Below, piece after piece: positions 37,167-45,235 of a stretch of DNA of 60,205 nucleotides. Positions within the stretch are counted from its first letter, which is position 1; every line of letters starts with the position of its first letter. The notes under the pieces were generated by a model that was not told the origin of the DNA, did not search any database, and worked only from the letters and a program-made list of their open reading frames with translations. This DNA comes from Christensenellaceae bacterium. Its GTDB lineage: Bacteria; Bacillota; Clostridia; Christensenellales; Aristaeellaceae. The stretch spans positions 1 through 60,205 of the forward strand of contig DUQK01000010.1 of assembly GCA_012837835.1 (NCBI GenBank), read 5' to 3'. Made by a program: the position numbers and the translations under genes.

Positions 37167-37335
37167 TTTTTAACCTCCATATTGTACTAAATATTGTTAC
37201 GTATTGTTACCTATTCACAATCCGGAGTCCATACAATCGTTTCCTTTGCGTGATTCCCATAAAAATTATAAGAGGAACAGAATAAACGGGACGTATGTAA
37301 AGATAAACTCCCTGCCGTTAGCAACACATAAAGAG

Positions 37336-37396
37336 TATACCCACAAAACAGAGTGTTAGCGGGTATATAATATTTTACTAGTTTATCTATTTTCAA
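37336..37396 (-). promoter_or_regulatory. Candidate promoter and dyad upstream of the persulfide reductase
   Basis: On the minus strand, TTGAAA, 18 nt, TATTAT (37396 to 37367) forms a plausible promoter. The inverted pair TATACCC (37336-37342) / GGGTATA (37361-37367) overlaps the -10 and start region, a possible operator. The 377-base gap (37167-37543) holds no gene; its other feature is the terminator at 37493. Confidence 0.4.
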
Positions 37397-37492
37397 AATT
37401 GGTTATGCTTTAATACTTTTTTCAAGTATCAAAACATTGTTCTATGGTTATATTTTTATTACCGCCATAAAGGTAGATTTTTTAACAAGGAA

Positions 37493-37520
37493 AGGGCGTA
37501 CCGTGAAAACGGTACGCCCT
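37493..37520 (-). terminator. Terminator of the molybdopterin oxidoreductase operon
   Basis: Perfect 12-bp stem AGGGCGTACCGT/ACGGTACGCCCT with a four-base loop (GAAA on the plus strand). It lies 23 bases beyond the oxidoreductase stop, in the direction of its transcription. The downstream T-tract is weak. Confidence 0.65.
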
Positions 37521-37543
37521 AAGTTACGAGGGATCAAGTTGAA

Positions 37544-39826
37544 TTAGACCTTAGTAACTTGGCAAAGACCTTCCTTATAGGAGGGGAAGCCGGATATAGG
37601 GTCAAAGTCTCGAGCATGAACAAGGTTTACATTGGCTTGCTCCCAACCGTGGAACATGTCGATGGTGTCATCGCGCACTATGTTGGTTACTTCAGCCTTT
37701 GCGCGAACAGCACCAAACTGGGTAGAAAGTTCTACTTCGTCTCCGTCTTCAATGCCACGTTCGCGGGCGGCTTTTGGGCTGAGCCTACAGATGGGTTCGG
37801 GCATCAAATCCCTTAGCCAGGGAGTGTGACGCTGCTTGGAGTGGGTGTACATAGGCACACGGCTTCCGCTATTTAGGATGAGCGGGTATTCTTTGGCAAT
37901 TTCAGGTGAACTTACCGGACCTTGAGTAGGTTCTTTATAGATGGGGAGTGGGTCAAAGCCGTACTTGCGTAGTACTTCGCTAGTGAATTCTAATTTACCC
38001 GTGGGGGTTTCAAAACCAGGTTTTCCATCATAACGGAAACCGCCTGTTTCGTATTTTTTGTCTTGGGGTTCGCCCTTAAGCGGAATCACAACACCTTCAG
38101 GAGAAGCGGCACGTAAATCCTCTAAGGTAACACCGCAACCGCTGGTTTTGAGTGTTTCAATGAGGCAGTTTTCTTCTGATTTTTCGCCGCCGCCCCAGAA
38201 CTCATCTGCGTAGCCTAGAGCAACGCCAATATCACAGCAAATGCGATAGTCAGGACGTGCTTCGCCAGCAGGTTTAACGACAGGTTCTCTTAGGTACAGC
38301 TTGCGACCAAACCTTGCTAAGGGACAAGAGCGCTCAAAAGACATAGCGGCCGGTAAAATCATGTCCACGTAGTCATGGGTTTGCGGACGAATATAGAAAT
38401 CAGCCGATACAACAAATTCCATATCTTGGAAAGCTTTTTGGTATTCCTGAGTCTGAGGCCACATCATAGCGTTGGTGCCGAGGGCTACACATGCACGGAT
38501 ATCTCCATCTCTAACATATTCAGGCAGGAAGTTTAGTTGTAGGTTGCCTTGACCGGCATAGTAATCTTCCATATCTGCCCAAATAGGAACGTACTTGCGA
38601 TCTACCCGTTTATCGTCTAGCTTAGGCAGTAAATCACGAGCAAGGCTGAAACCGGGGCTGCCGTTCCACATGTCAAAGTCCATGGGTTCGTCCGGAGCTT
38701 TAAGTCCGCCGGGAACATCTAGTGAACCGGTGAGGGGCATTAACAACCACATGGCTCTGTGAGAGTTGACACCGTTGACGTGGTGAGGCCAGGCAGCTGC
38801 GGTTTTGCATACTATGGGACTACCCTGCTGAACAAGAATGTCGCAGGCAGCCTGAATGCGTTCTGCCGGCACGTCACATATTTCAGCAACCTTATCTACC
38901 GTAAACTGCTTACAGTATTCAGCATACTCTTCAAAACCGTGTGTCCATTTCTCAATGAATTCTTTGTCATAGGCATCGTTTTCAATGAGAGCATTGGCAA
39001 AACATAGAGCTAAGGCACCATCTGTACCGGGACGAATTTGCAGATGGACATCAGCAAAAGTATGTACAGTGGGGGTCACTCTGGGATCTACAACTATATA
39101 CTTGCAGTTTCCCTTTTCTTTGGCGTTTCGTAGACCGGCAACGCTAAAAGGAGCTGACCAAGCGGGGTTAGTGCCCCAGAAAATAGCAACCTTGGTTTTA
39201 CCGGGGACGGGGTTAGCTCCAGGACCAAAAGGACCACTAAGGAAATGGTTTTTACCGAATGTAAGCTTGCAGCTTAAATCCAGAGCCAAGAAACAGGTGG
39301 AAGATTCGGTACCGAAGTTGGGAGAGCCGAAGGTGTACGCAAGCCGCATCAAGGCACTACGGGGCTCCTTGGGGTCCCCAGTAATGAAAGCGACCTTTTC
39401 GGCGCCGTATTTTTCCTTAACGCCGTTAAGTTTCTCAGCGATAGTTTCAAGAGCTTCATCCCAACTGATACGCTCCCACTGGGCAGGCTCACCTTTGGGA
39501 TTGGTGCGTTTCATTGGATATAGCAAACGCTCAGGATCGTACAGTTCCTGAATGGCAGCTACACCCTTGGCACATATGAGGTTGTTGTTATAGTCGCTAC
39601 GTTTTTCAATACGATAAAGCTTATCATCTTTGAAAATTAACTTCATTCCACAAAAGGGTGTATGGTTACACTGCACGCAGTGAGAATATTTTACTACCTC
39701 GGGTGAAGTGCTTTCTGCTAGGGCAGGATCAGCGCTCTGGAACAGAACGTTTTTGCCAAGTACGCTGGCGCCAACGCCGGTAGCGGCGGTTATTTTCAGA
39801 AAGGTACGTCGTGTTATTTTAGGCAT
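37544..39826 (-). CDS. Tat-exported molybdopterin oxidoreductase, catalytic subunit
   Basis: A 760-residue DMSO reductase-superfamily protein. The twin-arginine signal TRRTFLK is at residues 5-11 with cleavage probably near ADPALA. The iron-sulfur motif is Cys50, Cys53, Cys59, Cys85 (C-x2-C-x5-C-x25-C, the second gap longer than usual). The likely Mo/W ligand is Cys178 in ESSTC. A C-terminal MGD-binding domain (about 640-755) follows. It resembles thiosulfate/polysulfide/arsenate-type reductases, but the substrate is not readable. The electron-transfer ferredoxin subunit is encoded 12 bases upstream; no membrane anchor subunit and no chaperone gene adjoin it. Confidence 0.92.
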   Translation of the reverse strand: MPKITRRTFLKITAATGVGASVLGKNVLFQSADPALAESTSPEVVKYSHCVQCNHTPFCGMKLIFKDDKLYRIEKRSDYNNNLICAKGVAAIQELYDPERLLYPMKRTNPKGEPAQWERISWDEALETIAEKLNGVKEKYGAEKVAFITGDPKEPRSALMRLAYTFGSPNFGTESSTCFLALDLSCKLTFGKNHFLSGPFGPGANPVPGKTKVAIFWGTNPAWSAPFSVAGLRNAKEKGNCKYIVVDPRVTPTVHTFADVHLQIRPGTDGALALCFANALIENDAYDKEFIEKWTHGFEEYAEYCKQFTVDKVAEICDVPAERIQAACDILVQQGSPIVCKTAAAWPHHVNGVNSHRAMWLLMPLTGSLDVPGGLKAPDEPMDFDMWNGSPGFSLARDLLPKLDDKRVDRKYVPIWADMEDYYAGQGNLQLNFLPEYVRDGDIRACVALGTNAMMWPQTQEYQKAFQDMEFVVSADFYIRPQTHDYVDMILPAAMSFERSCPLARFGRKLYLREPVVKPAGEARPDYRICCDIGVALGYADEFWGGGEKSEENCLIETLKTSGCGVTLEDLRAASPEGVVIPLKGEPQDKKYETGGFRYDGKPGFETPTGKLEFTSEVLRKYGFDPLPIYKEPTQGPVSSPEIAKEYPLILNSGSRVPMYTHSKQRHTPWLRDLMPEPICRLSPKAARERGIEDGDEVELSTQFGAVRAKAEVTNIVRDDTIDMFHGWEQANVNLVHARDFDPISGFPSYKEGLCQVTKV

Positions 39827-39838
39827 TATTTTCCCTCC

Positions 39839-40489
39839 TTACTTTGCTGCTTTGGCCTTGGCGGCGTCAACAGGGGTCATGGGTAAAAACTCCTTGGGCA
39901 TGTCGGCAGGGGCCACATACCAGATGTGGGTACCTTCAACACGCACGGCGTTCTTCTCCTTTATGTACTTAGAAATTTCACTTTCTGGGTCATCTACATC
40001 GCCAAAAATGCGGCAAACGCCAGGGCAATGCACGGTGCATATAGGCTGTCCGCCATTTTTTACTGTGCCATAACAGAAAGTGCATTTTTCCACCACGTTA
40101 AGCCTATCGCTGGCTTCTTCTTCGTGGGGCAGCACAACGCCTTCAAAGTTGGTGACATCGTCCCTCACCAAGGTGCGAGCGTCGTAGGGGCAGGCGGTGA
40201 CACAAAGACCACAACCAATGCACTTGTCATAGTCCATCAGCACCACACCTTCTTCTGAGGTATAGGTAGCTTTTACCGGGCACACCGTTACACAAGGCGC
40301 ATCAATGCAGTGCATACATATGGGTAACTGATATCGCTGTTTGGCGTTTGGGAACTCATCCCATTCGACGGGTACTACGCCATTATAGTCCACCCCAGGT
40401 CGGGTGCCATAGAACATTTTGCAGGCCACCACGCAGGTATAGCAGCCAATGCAATGATCCAGATTAAGAACCATTCCGTATGTTGCCAA
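39839..40489 (-). CDS. Four-cluster ferredoxin, electron-transfer subunit
   Basis: A 216-residue DmsB/PsrB/PhsB-type subunit. Sixteen cysteines fall in four groups: CIGCYTCVVAC near residue 15, CMHCIDAPCVTVC near 58, CIGCGLCVTAC near 90, and CTFC...CTVHC near 135-155, enough for four 4Fe-4S clusters. It has no signal peptide and would be carried across the membrane with the Tat-bearing catalytic subunit. First gene of the operon; AAGGAGGA precedes its ATG. Confidence 0.93.
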   Translation of the reverse strand: MATYGMVLNLDHCIGCYTCVVACKMFYGTRPGVDYNGVVPVEWDEFPNAKQRYQLPICMHCIDAPCVTVCPVKATYTSEEGVVLMDYDKCIGCGLCVTACPYDARTLVRDDVTNFEGVVLPHEEEASDRLNVVEKCTFCYGTVKNGGQPICTVHCPGVCRIFGDVDDPESEISKYIKEKNAVRVEGTHIWYVAPADMPKEFLPMTPVDAAKAKAAK

Positions 40490-40556
40490 TATTATGTTCC
40501 TCCTTGATTATTATATTGTAAATCTTATCATACACAGTTAGGAAAAGAAATAACAG

Positions 40557-40590
40557 AATTGTACATTATCGTGTGTAGTAATGTACAATT
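40557..40590. promoter_or_regulatory. 12-bp inverted repeat in the divergent control region
   Basis: AATTGTACATTA (40557-40568) and TAATGTACAATT (40579-40590) are perfect inverted arms with a 10-base centre. It lies between the oxidoreductase operon and the divergent PucR-type regulator, a natural operator for that regulator or for a redox/molybdate sensor. It lacks a T-tract, so it is less likely a terminator. Confidence 0.6.
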
Positions 40591-40667
40591 ATGTCATCAA
40601 CATAAATTGTAAGAGAAGTTCAAGACCTTAGAAATACACTACAAAAATCAAGCCCAGTGTATTTATA

Positions 40668-40696
40668 TTGACAAATATGTGCGATTTTGTTATTTT
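40668..40696 (+). promoter_or_regulatory. Promoter of the PucR-type regulator
   Basis: TTGACA, 17 nt, TATTTT, ending 44 bases before the chosen ATG. The -35 is consensus; the -10 is weaker, which would suit an activated or autoregulated gene. Confidence 0.5.
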
Positions 40697-40740
40697 GAAC
40701 GCACACATTTGATAGTTTATATATGGGGTGAGTGAGGAAT

Positions 40741-41883
40741 ATGGTAATACCAAAAGGGAACAAACTGCCACTGGCAGAAAAAGCGCTTGTGTTTATGCAG
40801 ACTGTTTCCGGATCAAGTGATCTGAACTCTTTAATAAGGGTGACTGCCACTCTTCTTGGCAACCCTGTTAGCTTCATAGATGCAGAAGAGCAACTGATAG
40901 CCTACTATCCGGTAAAAATGCAAGGAAAAAACATAAAAGTTATTGATGATCTTTATCAAGTTATAGTAGGGGTTAACAAAATAGAAGAACCATTAATTGT
41001 GGAAGAATATGGCGACTGCGGTAGGTTGAGTGTATATGCACTGAATGCTCCTTTTTGTGATGATGATAGAACTTTTATTTCCCTAGCGGCTCGGGCAATT
41101 GCCATCATTATTCGCCCTAAAATCGGTATCAAGGTGATGAGCCAGCTAAGTAAGCTACAGCTGATGCGCAAACTTCTTGCTTATAAACCAGGTCTGCGTG
41201 CGGCTCTTCAACATGATATTCAAACTGAGCACTTAGACAACCTTGGCGCCCCTTTCCGAGTGCTGTTCATACATGTGGACGATGATAAACGTGCCCAGAT
41301 TACACAGCTAAGGTCGTTGATTGGTAAACATTTGCGCAATGCTTGGTCTTTTATCCACGGGGAAGACATTGTTTGTGTATTCAACGAAGCCATTGTACTA
41401 CCTAGGGAATATATGACTGCGCTCAACAACTACTTGACCACTACCAAGCTCACCGCCTGCTTGAGTATGCCTTTTAACTACCTAATTGACCTGCGTCGCA
41501 TGTTTGAAGTGGCTCAGGCTTCTTGGCAACCCGCCCGCAAACGGGATCCAGCAACCCGTCTTCATCTGGCTATGAACTACCAAGTTTATGCCTTTCTCGG
41601 CAGATGTTCAATGTGCTTTAACCCGGCTGACTACTGTCCAGAAGGTCTTTACCGCCTAATTGAATCCGACCGAAAAACTGGACGTGACGACTTGAAAACG
41701 CTCTATGCATACATAGAAAACGGTCTTAATGGCAACGCTGCAGCTAAGGAGCTGCATATCCATCGCAACACTTTAATTAATCGTCTGGAGCGCATCCAAG
41801 AGATTTTAGCTTTGCCTTTGGATGATCGAGATGTTGTTTTATTCCTGAGGTTGTGTTTCCGAATTTTGGAGATGTATCAATAA
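40741..41883 (+). CDS. PucR/CdaR family transcriptional regulator
   Basis: A regulator of about 380 residues. The N-terminal half is a degenerate sensory region and the middle resembles the GGDEF-like CdaR domain. The C-terminal PucR helix-turn-helix reads YIENGLNGNAAAKELHIHRNTLINRLERIQEI. The ATG with GGGGTG nine bases upstream is chosen; an in-frame GTG three codons earlier is possible. It is divergent from the molybdoenzyme operon and ends exactly where the convergent polyferredoxin gene ends, so it probably controls the operon. The signal is unknown. Confidence 0.88.
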   Translation: MVIPKGNKLPLAEKALVFMQTVSGSSDLNSLIRVTATLLGNPVSFIDAEEQLIAYYPVKMQGKNIKVIDDLYQVIVGVNKIEEPLIVEEYGDCGRLSVYALNAPFCDDDRTFISLAARAIAIIIRPKIGIKVMSQLSKLQLMRKLLAYKPGLRAALQHDIQTEHLDNLGAPFRVLFIHVDDDKRAQITQLRSLIGKHLRNAWSFIHGEDIVCVFNEAIVLPREYMTALNNYLTTTKLTACLSMPFNYLIDLRRMFEVAQASWQPARKRDPATRLHLAMNYQVYAFLGRCSMCFNPADYCPEGLYRLIESDRKTGRDDLKTLYAYIENGLNGNAAAKELHIHRNTLINRLERIQEILALPLDDRDVVLFLRLCFRILEMYQ

Positions 41884-42948
41884 TTACCAGCGCTTCTTTT
41901 GGCTGGCTAAGCAGCGGGAACAAAGCGTACTTGAACTTTCAGGTTTCACTGGGGCAGCACATTGGGTGCAATGAGTAGTCTGTACAGGATTAGGGAAGTA
42001 TTTAATCCGGGTTGGTAATTCTCTATAGCTAAAGCCAGTGATAGCATTGTCCGGACAGATGGTCTGACACAGCCCGCACTGAGTGCATTGTTCTGGTGCG
42101 TGTAGGAGATAACGTTGATCGTTTTCCTCATCTAGGTAAACCTTCAGTGCTTGATGAGGACAGACGCTTTCGCAGATACCGCAAGCCCAGCAAATGTTTC
42201 CATCCACAATAGGGGAAATCCAATTTAGGTGTTCCGGTATTTTGCTCTTTTCAGAATCCTGATGCAGTTGGCTAATCAACAGGCGACGGATAAACAGAGG
42301 GTCGTTATCCAATTTTTGTGTATCAGGCAGGATAGAGCTTACGCCGGTTTGAGCCCCAAGTGAGAGGTTCCTAAGCGCTTCTCGGCGGCTTAGGTCAACC
42401 GATGGTAAATAATCCCCCATATCAAGTAGTGTTATCCGTGCATCGAAGTAATCTTCCCCCAAAAACAGCTTTGCCTTAGCAAGTGAAGCCTCAAAGTTTG
42501 CTAGATAGGGTGCTCTTTCACAGTCGGCGCAGGCTGCTCGCTCAATAATTGCCTTGCCTGAGAGTGCTAAAGAGGCAAAAAGCTCCCAAGGAATCATCCC
42601 TAGGCACCAAGGTGCATAGTCGCTCTCGCTGTTTGATTCTTCACAAGCAATCATGCGGGTTTCCCGCTTAGTGGTTATAAGCCGGAGTACCTGCTTGAAA
42701 TCCCTGTAGCTGGGTGCGATGGCAGCGGAAGGGCATTTGAGAACACAGAGGTTGCAACCGATACACTTATCCCAGTTGGCTACTTCATCGTTAGGCTCCG
42801 TGAAGACTTCCGCAGGGCACACATCCACACACAGTGTGCAGGGATATTTGCGTTGCTTGGCATTAAGGCATTTGGATTTTATAAAGGCAGGATTATCCTC
42901 TGCCATTAGACCTTGAACAGCCATCTGAACAAGTTTTTTCTCAAGCAT
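41884..42948 (-). CDS. Polyferredoxin-like 4Fe-4S protein
   Basis: A protein of about 354 residues with two dicluster ferredoxin pairs. The N-terminal pair is CTLCVDVCPAE plus CIGCNLCVLKC (residues ~37-80); the C-terminal pair is CWACGICESVCPHQ plus CTQCGLCQTICPDN (~250-310). A closing zinc-ribbon-like CTQC...CSRC follows. The middle (85-245) has CEES, CADCERAPY and no recognised domain; it may bind a partner. The start is the ATG after GGGAGGA; a longer reading adds five residues. Its position between the PucR regulator and mobA points to electron transfer to or from the molybdoenzyme, or its maturation. Confidence 0.85.
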   Translation of the reverse strand: MLEKKLVQMAVQGLMAEDNPAFIKSKCLNAKQRKYPCTLCVDVCPAEVFTEPNDEVANWDKCIGCNLCVLKCPSAAIAPSYRDFKQVLRLITTKRETRMIACEESNSESDYAPWCLGMIPWELFASLALSGKAIIERAACADCERAPYLANFEASLAKAKLFLGEDYFDARITLLDMGDYLPSVDLSRREALRNLSLGAQTGVSSILPDTQKLDNDPLFIRRLLISQLHQDSEKSKIPEHLNWISPIVDGNICWACGICESVCPHQALKVYLDEENDQRYLLHAPEQCTQCGLCQTICPDNAITGFSYRELPTRIKYFPNPVQTTHCTQCAAPVKPESSSTLCSRCLASQKKRW

Positions 42949-43033
42949 AGATATTCCTCCCAAGGTTTGTAATTATGGTGTATTATAGCAGAATGCTTGG
43001 TACCGGGCAATAAACAGAAAGGAACTTTAGTAT

Positions 43034-43633
43034 ATGGAGGCGAAAAACACAGCGTTTGCTATTTTGTGCGGTGGAAAATCACAGCGTATGGGACAGAATA
43101 AGGCTTTCATTCGTTTGGATGGGGAAAGTTTATTGCGCCGTCTTGCTCGCGTGGGCGAGGGATTTGGGGAGCAATTGGTATCTACAGACCACATTCTTAT
43201 GGCAAAGGAAACTGGATTTCGTATGGTACCGGATATTAAAAAAGGCTGTGGACCTGTTGGCGCTGTCTATTCCCTGCTTGTTGGCATGACAAGCGGTGCT
43301 GTCCTTACCTTGCCCTGTGATATGCCCTTTTTTCCGGCAGCGCTGGTTCAGGAGATGCTAAATACAATTCCTGCTACCGCTAAGGCTCTATTACTCCTTG
43401 ATCGCAATGGGCGTGCTTATCCATTGTGTGCGATATTTCGTAAAAGTTGTCTGCCTATCGTTCGGGAGCATGTGGAAGCGGACAAACTTAAGGCTATGCC
43501 GATGATGGATAGCTTAGGAGCATTCAGAATGATATTACCGGAGCGGTTTTCAGAACGAGTGCTAACAAATCTTAACACTCCGGAAGATTTAGAAGCGTTT
43601 AAAAACATCTTCAAGAAAAGCAGATTGGAATAA
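43034..43633 (+). CDS. mobA: Molybdenum cofactor guanylyltransferase
   Basis: A 199-residue nucleotidyltransferase that joins GMP to molybdopterin, giving the MGD form used by DMSO reductase-type enzymes. The GTP-binding start AILCGGKSQRMGQNKAF is near residues 9-25, and LPCDMPFF near 97-104 is the metal-binding strand. AAAGGAA precedes the ATG. It directly serves the oxidoreductase encoded 3 kb to the left. Confidence 0.93.
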   Translation: MEAKNTAFAILCGGKSQRMGQNKAFIRLDGESLLRRLARVGEGFGEQLVSTDHILMAKETGFRMVPDIKKGCGPVGAVYSLLVGMTSGAVLTLPCDMPFFPAALVQEMLNTIPATAKALLLLDRNGRAYPLCAIFRKSCLPIVREHVEADKLKAMPMMDSLGAFRMILPERFSERVLTNLNTPEDLEAFKNIFKKSRLE

Positions 43634-43700
43634 TAAACATTGGTGTGAGCGAAGAAATAATTATATAATTTACCCATATTAATAAATATGCATTAAGTGG

Positions 43701-43729
43701 TTGACTTTATTAACTTTATAAAGTACAAT
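43701..43729 (+). promoter_or_regulatory. Promoter of the riboswitch-controlled molybdenum operon
   Basis: TTGACT, 17 nt, TACAAT, about 35 bases before the first riboswitch helix. It would start a leader of roughly 240 nt ahead of the methyltransferase gene. Confidence 0.65.
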
Positions 43730-43759
43730 GACAACAATGTTGCAGCTATTGCAATTGAG

Positions 43760-43912
43760 TAGCTGTGCTCATCTCCGAGCAGATGCGCCTAAAGGGAAAA
43801 CCCATGGTAATCTGCCGGTGGTCTATACCACCCGAAGCTGAACGGCATATGCCCCAAGCTTTGAGAGTTTGAATGGAAACGTTCAAGCTTTCCGTGTTTG
43901 AGAAGGAGAGTG
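43760..43912 (+). promoter_or_regulatory. Moco (molybdenum cofactor) riboswitch
   Basis: The leader matches the Moco RNA motif from memory: CATCT/AGATG stem, GCGCCTAAAGGGAAAACCCATGG with the GGG-AAAA-CCC hairpin, then GTAATCTGCCGG, a GGTGG/CCACC hairpin and CGAAGCTGAACGGCAT, where TGCCG pairs with CGGCA. A further stem TTGAATG/CGTTCAA closes a GAAA tetraloop. It lies in the 341-base gap before a gene set for metal uptake and MobB, and after mobA, exactly the expected context. A terminator or masked ribosome binding site form is not resolved; the Tuco (tungsten) variant lacks one helix and cannot be fully excluded. Confidence 0.8.
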
Positions 43913-43974
43913 TACAAAATTCTTTGCTTCTTTCTTGTGCGCTCATAGCCTTCGAATAAGAAAGGAGTTTTTAA

Positions 43975-44694
43975 TTGGAAATTTTTTGGGGAAATAAATC
44001 TGCCGATTGGTTTATTTCTGCAAGTGAGTACACCGGCTATCATAAACATTTGGCAGATATTTTAATGCGTCATATGCTTCCGAAAAGCACGATGTGCGAT
44101 ATGGGCTGCGGCATCGGATTGATTGATTTTGCCTTAGCAGATTATCTTTCGCATATTACCTGTGTTGATATTGATCAAGGAGCAATAGAATTACTTGAAG
44201 CAGAAAGTGCTAAGCGAAACCTTAAAAATATCACTGCCATGAATGTTGATGCGGCAAAAATGCAGGGCGCTTGGGACTATGGGCTAATGCTTTTTTTTCA
44301 CGGCAAATTTTCTGATGATCCTAGTCATTATTTAAATTTGTTTAAGCAAAAGCTTTTTTATATTGTCCATGCCGATCCTATAGATTCAAAGAAAGATAAT
44401 AAGCCGAAACGCACCAAGTGTAGCTCTGTTTCTTCCATACGCAGAGAACTGGAGCGGCTTGGCATCGTTTACCAGTTGGAACACCATGCTTTGGAATATG
44501 GACAGCCCTTTTCAAGCTTTGATGAAGCGGTTGACTTTGTAAAAACCTATAAGATTTGTGAGGTTGGTGAGGAAGAATCCTATTTGCGTGCCAATCTGCA
44601 AGAAGCCGACATTATGGACTATCGATATTATCTGCCGCATACCAAGCGGTTTGGAATGTTTATCATTGGGAGGGAAGATAATGCGCACATTTGA
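43975..44694 (+). CDS. SAM-dependent methyltransferase (class I), unknown substrate
   Basis: A 239-residue Rossmann methyltransferase. The SAM motif I is CDMGCGIGLIDFAL near residues 38-51, and DIDQGAIELL marks the acidic end of strand 2. LFFHGKFSD replaces the usual motif IV. The start is TTG, 8 nt after AAGGAG. It is the first gene after the riboswitch and overlaps the FmdE gene, so it belongs to the molybdenum operon. It might modify a small molecule used in metal uptake (a metallophore-like ligand) or a cofactor, which is speculation. Confidence 0.82.
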   Translation: MEIFWGNKSADWFISASEYTGYHKHLADILMRHMLPKSTMCDMGCGIGLIDFALADYLSHITCVDIDQGAIELLEAESAKRNLKNITAMNVDAAKMQGAWDYGLMLFFHGKFSDDPSHYLNLFKQKLFYIVHADPIDSKKDNKPKRTKCSSVSSIRRELERLGIVYQLEHHALEYGQPFSSFDEAVDFVKTYKICEVGEEESYLRANLQEADIMDYRYYLPHTKRFGMFIIGREDNAHI

Positions 44695-45235
44695 AGAAGA
44701 TGTGGCTCTTGCCGTTAAGTACCACGGGCATCTTTGTTCCGGTCAGTGTATCGGTGTAAAAATGGCTAGGCTTGCAATGGGGGAGCTGAATATCGATATT
44801 GAGAAGGAACCCAAATCTATCATGGTCTTTGTGGAATGTGACCGCTGTCCTGCGGATGCTATTGGCGCTGTCTGCGGCTGCAAAGTGGGTAAGCGTACCT
44901 ACAAGTTTTATGATTTTGGCAAGGTAGCTGCCAGTTTTATTAACCTGAACACCGGAAAGGCAGTGCGGGTATGGCGTAAAAATCGACGTCACCCAGAAGA
45001 AGGCGAAGACATGATTACCTTTTATAAAAACCTACCTGATGAAGAAATGTTTGAAGTACAAAAGGTAGAAATTGACTTAAAACCTTGGGATATGCCGGGC
45101 AAACCCATAGAAGTGGTTCATTGTAGCCAATGTGGTGAAGATGTAACTGATTGCCGCCATATTATAATTGATGGGCAGCCGGTATGTAAGGCTTGCAATG
45201 GGCAAAGCTATTACAAAGTGGTAGCAGATGGATAA
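44681..45235 (+). CDS. FmdE family protein
   Basis: A 184-residue protein of the FmdE (formylmethanofuran dehydrogenase subunit E) family, found widely in bacteria without methanogenesis. The core has HGHLCSGQCIGVKMA (His15, His17, Cys19, Cys23), ECDRCPADAI and CGCKVGKRT. The C-terminal zinc ribbon has Cys148, Cys151, Cys169, Cys172. Family members are repeatedly linked to molybdenum or tungsten loci; the biochemical role is not established. The start is the ATG after GGGAGGG inside the end of the methyltransferase gene. Confidence 0.9.
   Translation: MRTFEEDVALAVKYHGHLCSGQCIGVKMARLAMGELNIDIEKEPKSIMVFVECDRCPADAIGAVCGCKVGKRTYKFYDFGKVAASFINLNTGKAVRVWRKNRRHPEEGEDMITFYKNLPDEEMFEVQKVEIDLKPWDMPGKPIEVVHCSQCGEDVTDCRHIIIDGQPVCKACNGQSYYKVVADG

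Noticed and set aside
38985-39551. 188-codon open frame on the plus strand
   Set aside because: It lies entirely opposite the molybdopterin oxidoreductase gene, has no ribosome binding site and no recognisable protein features.
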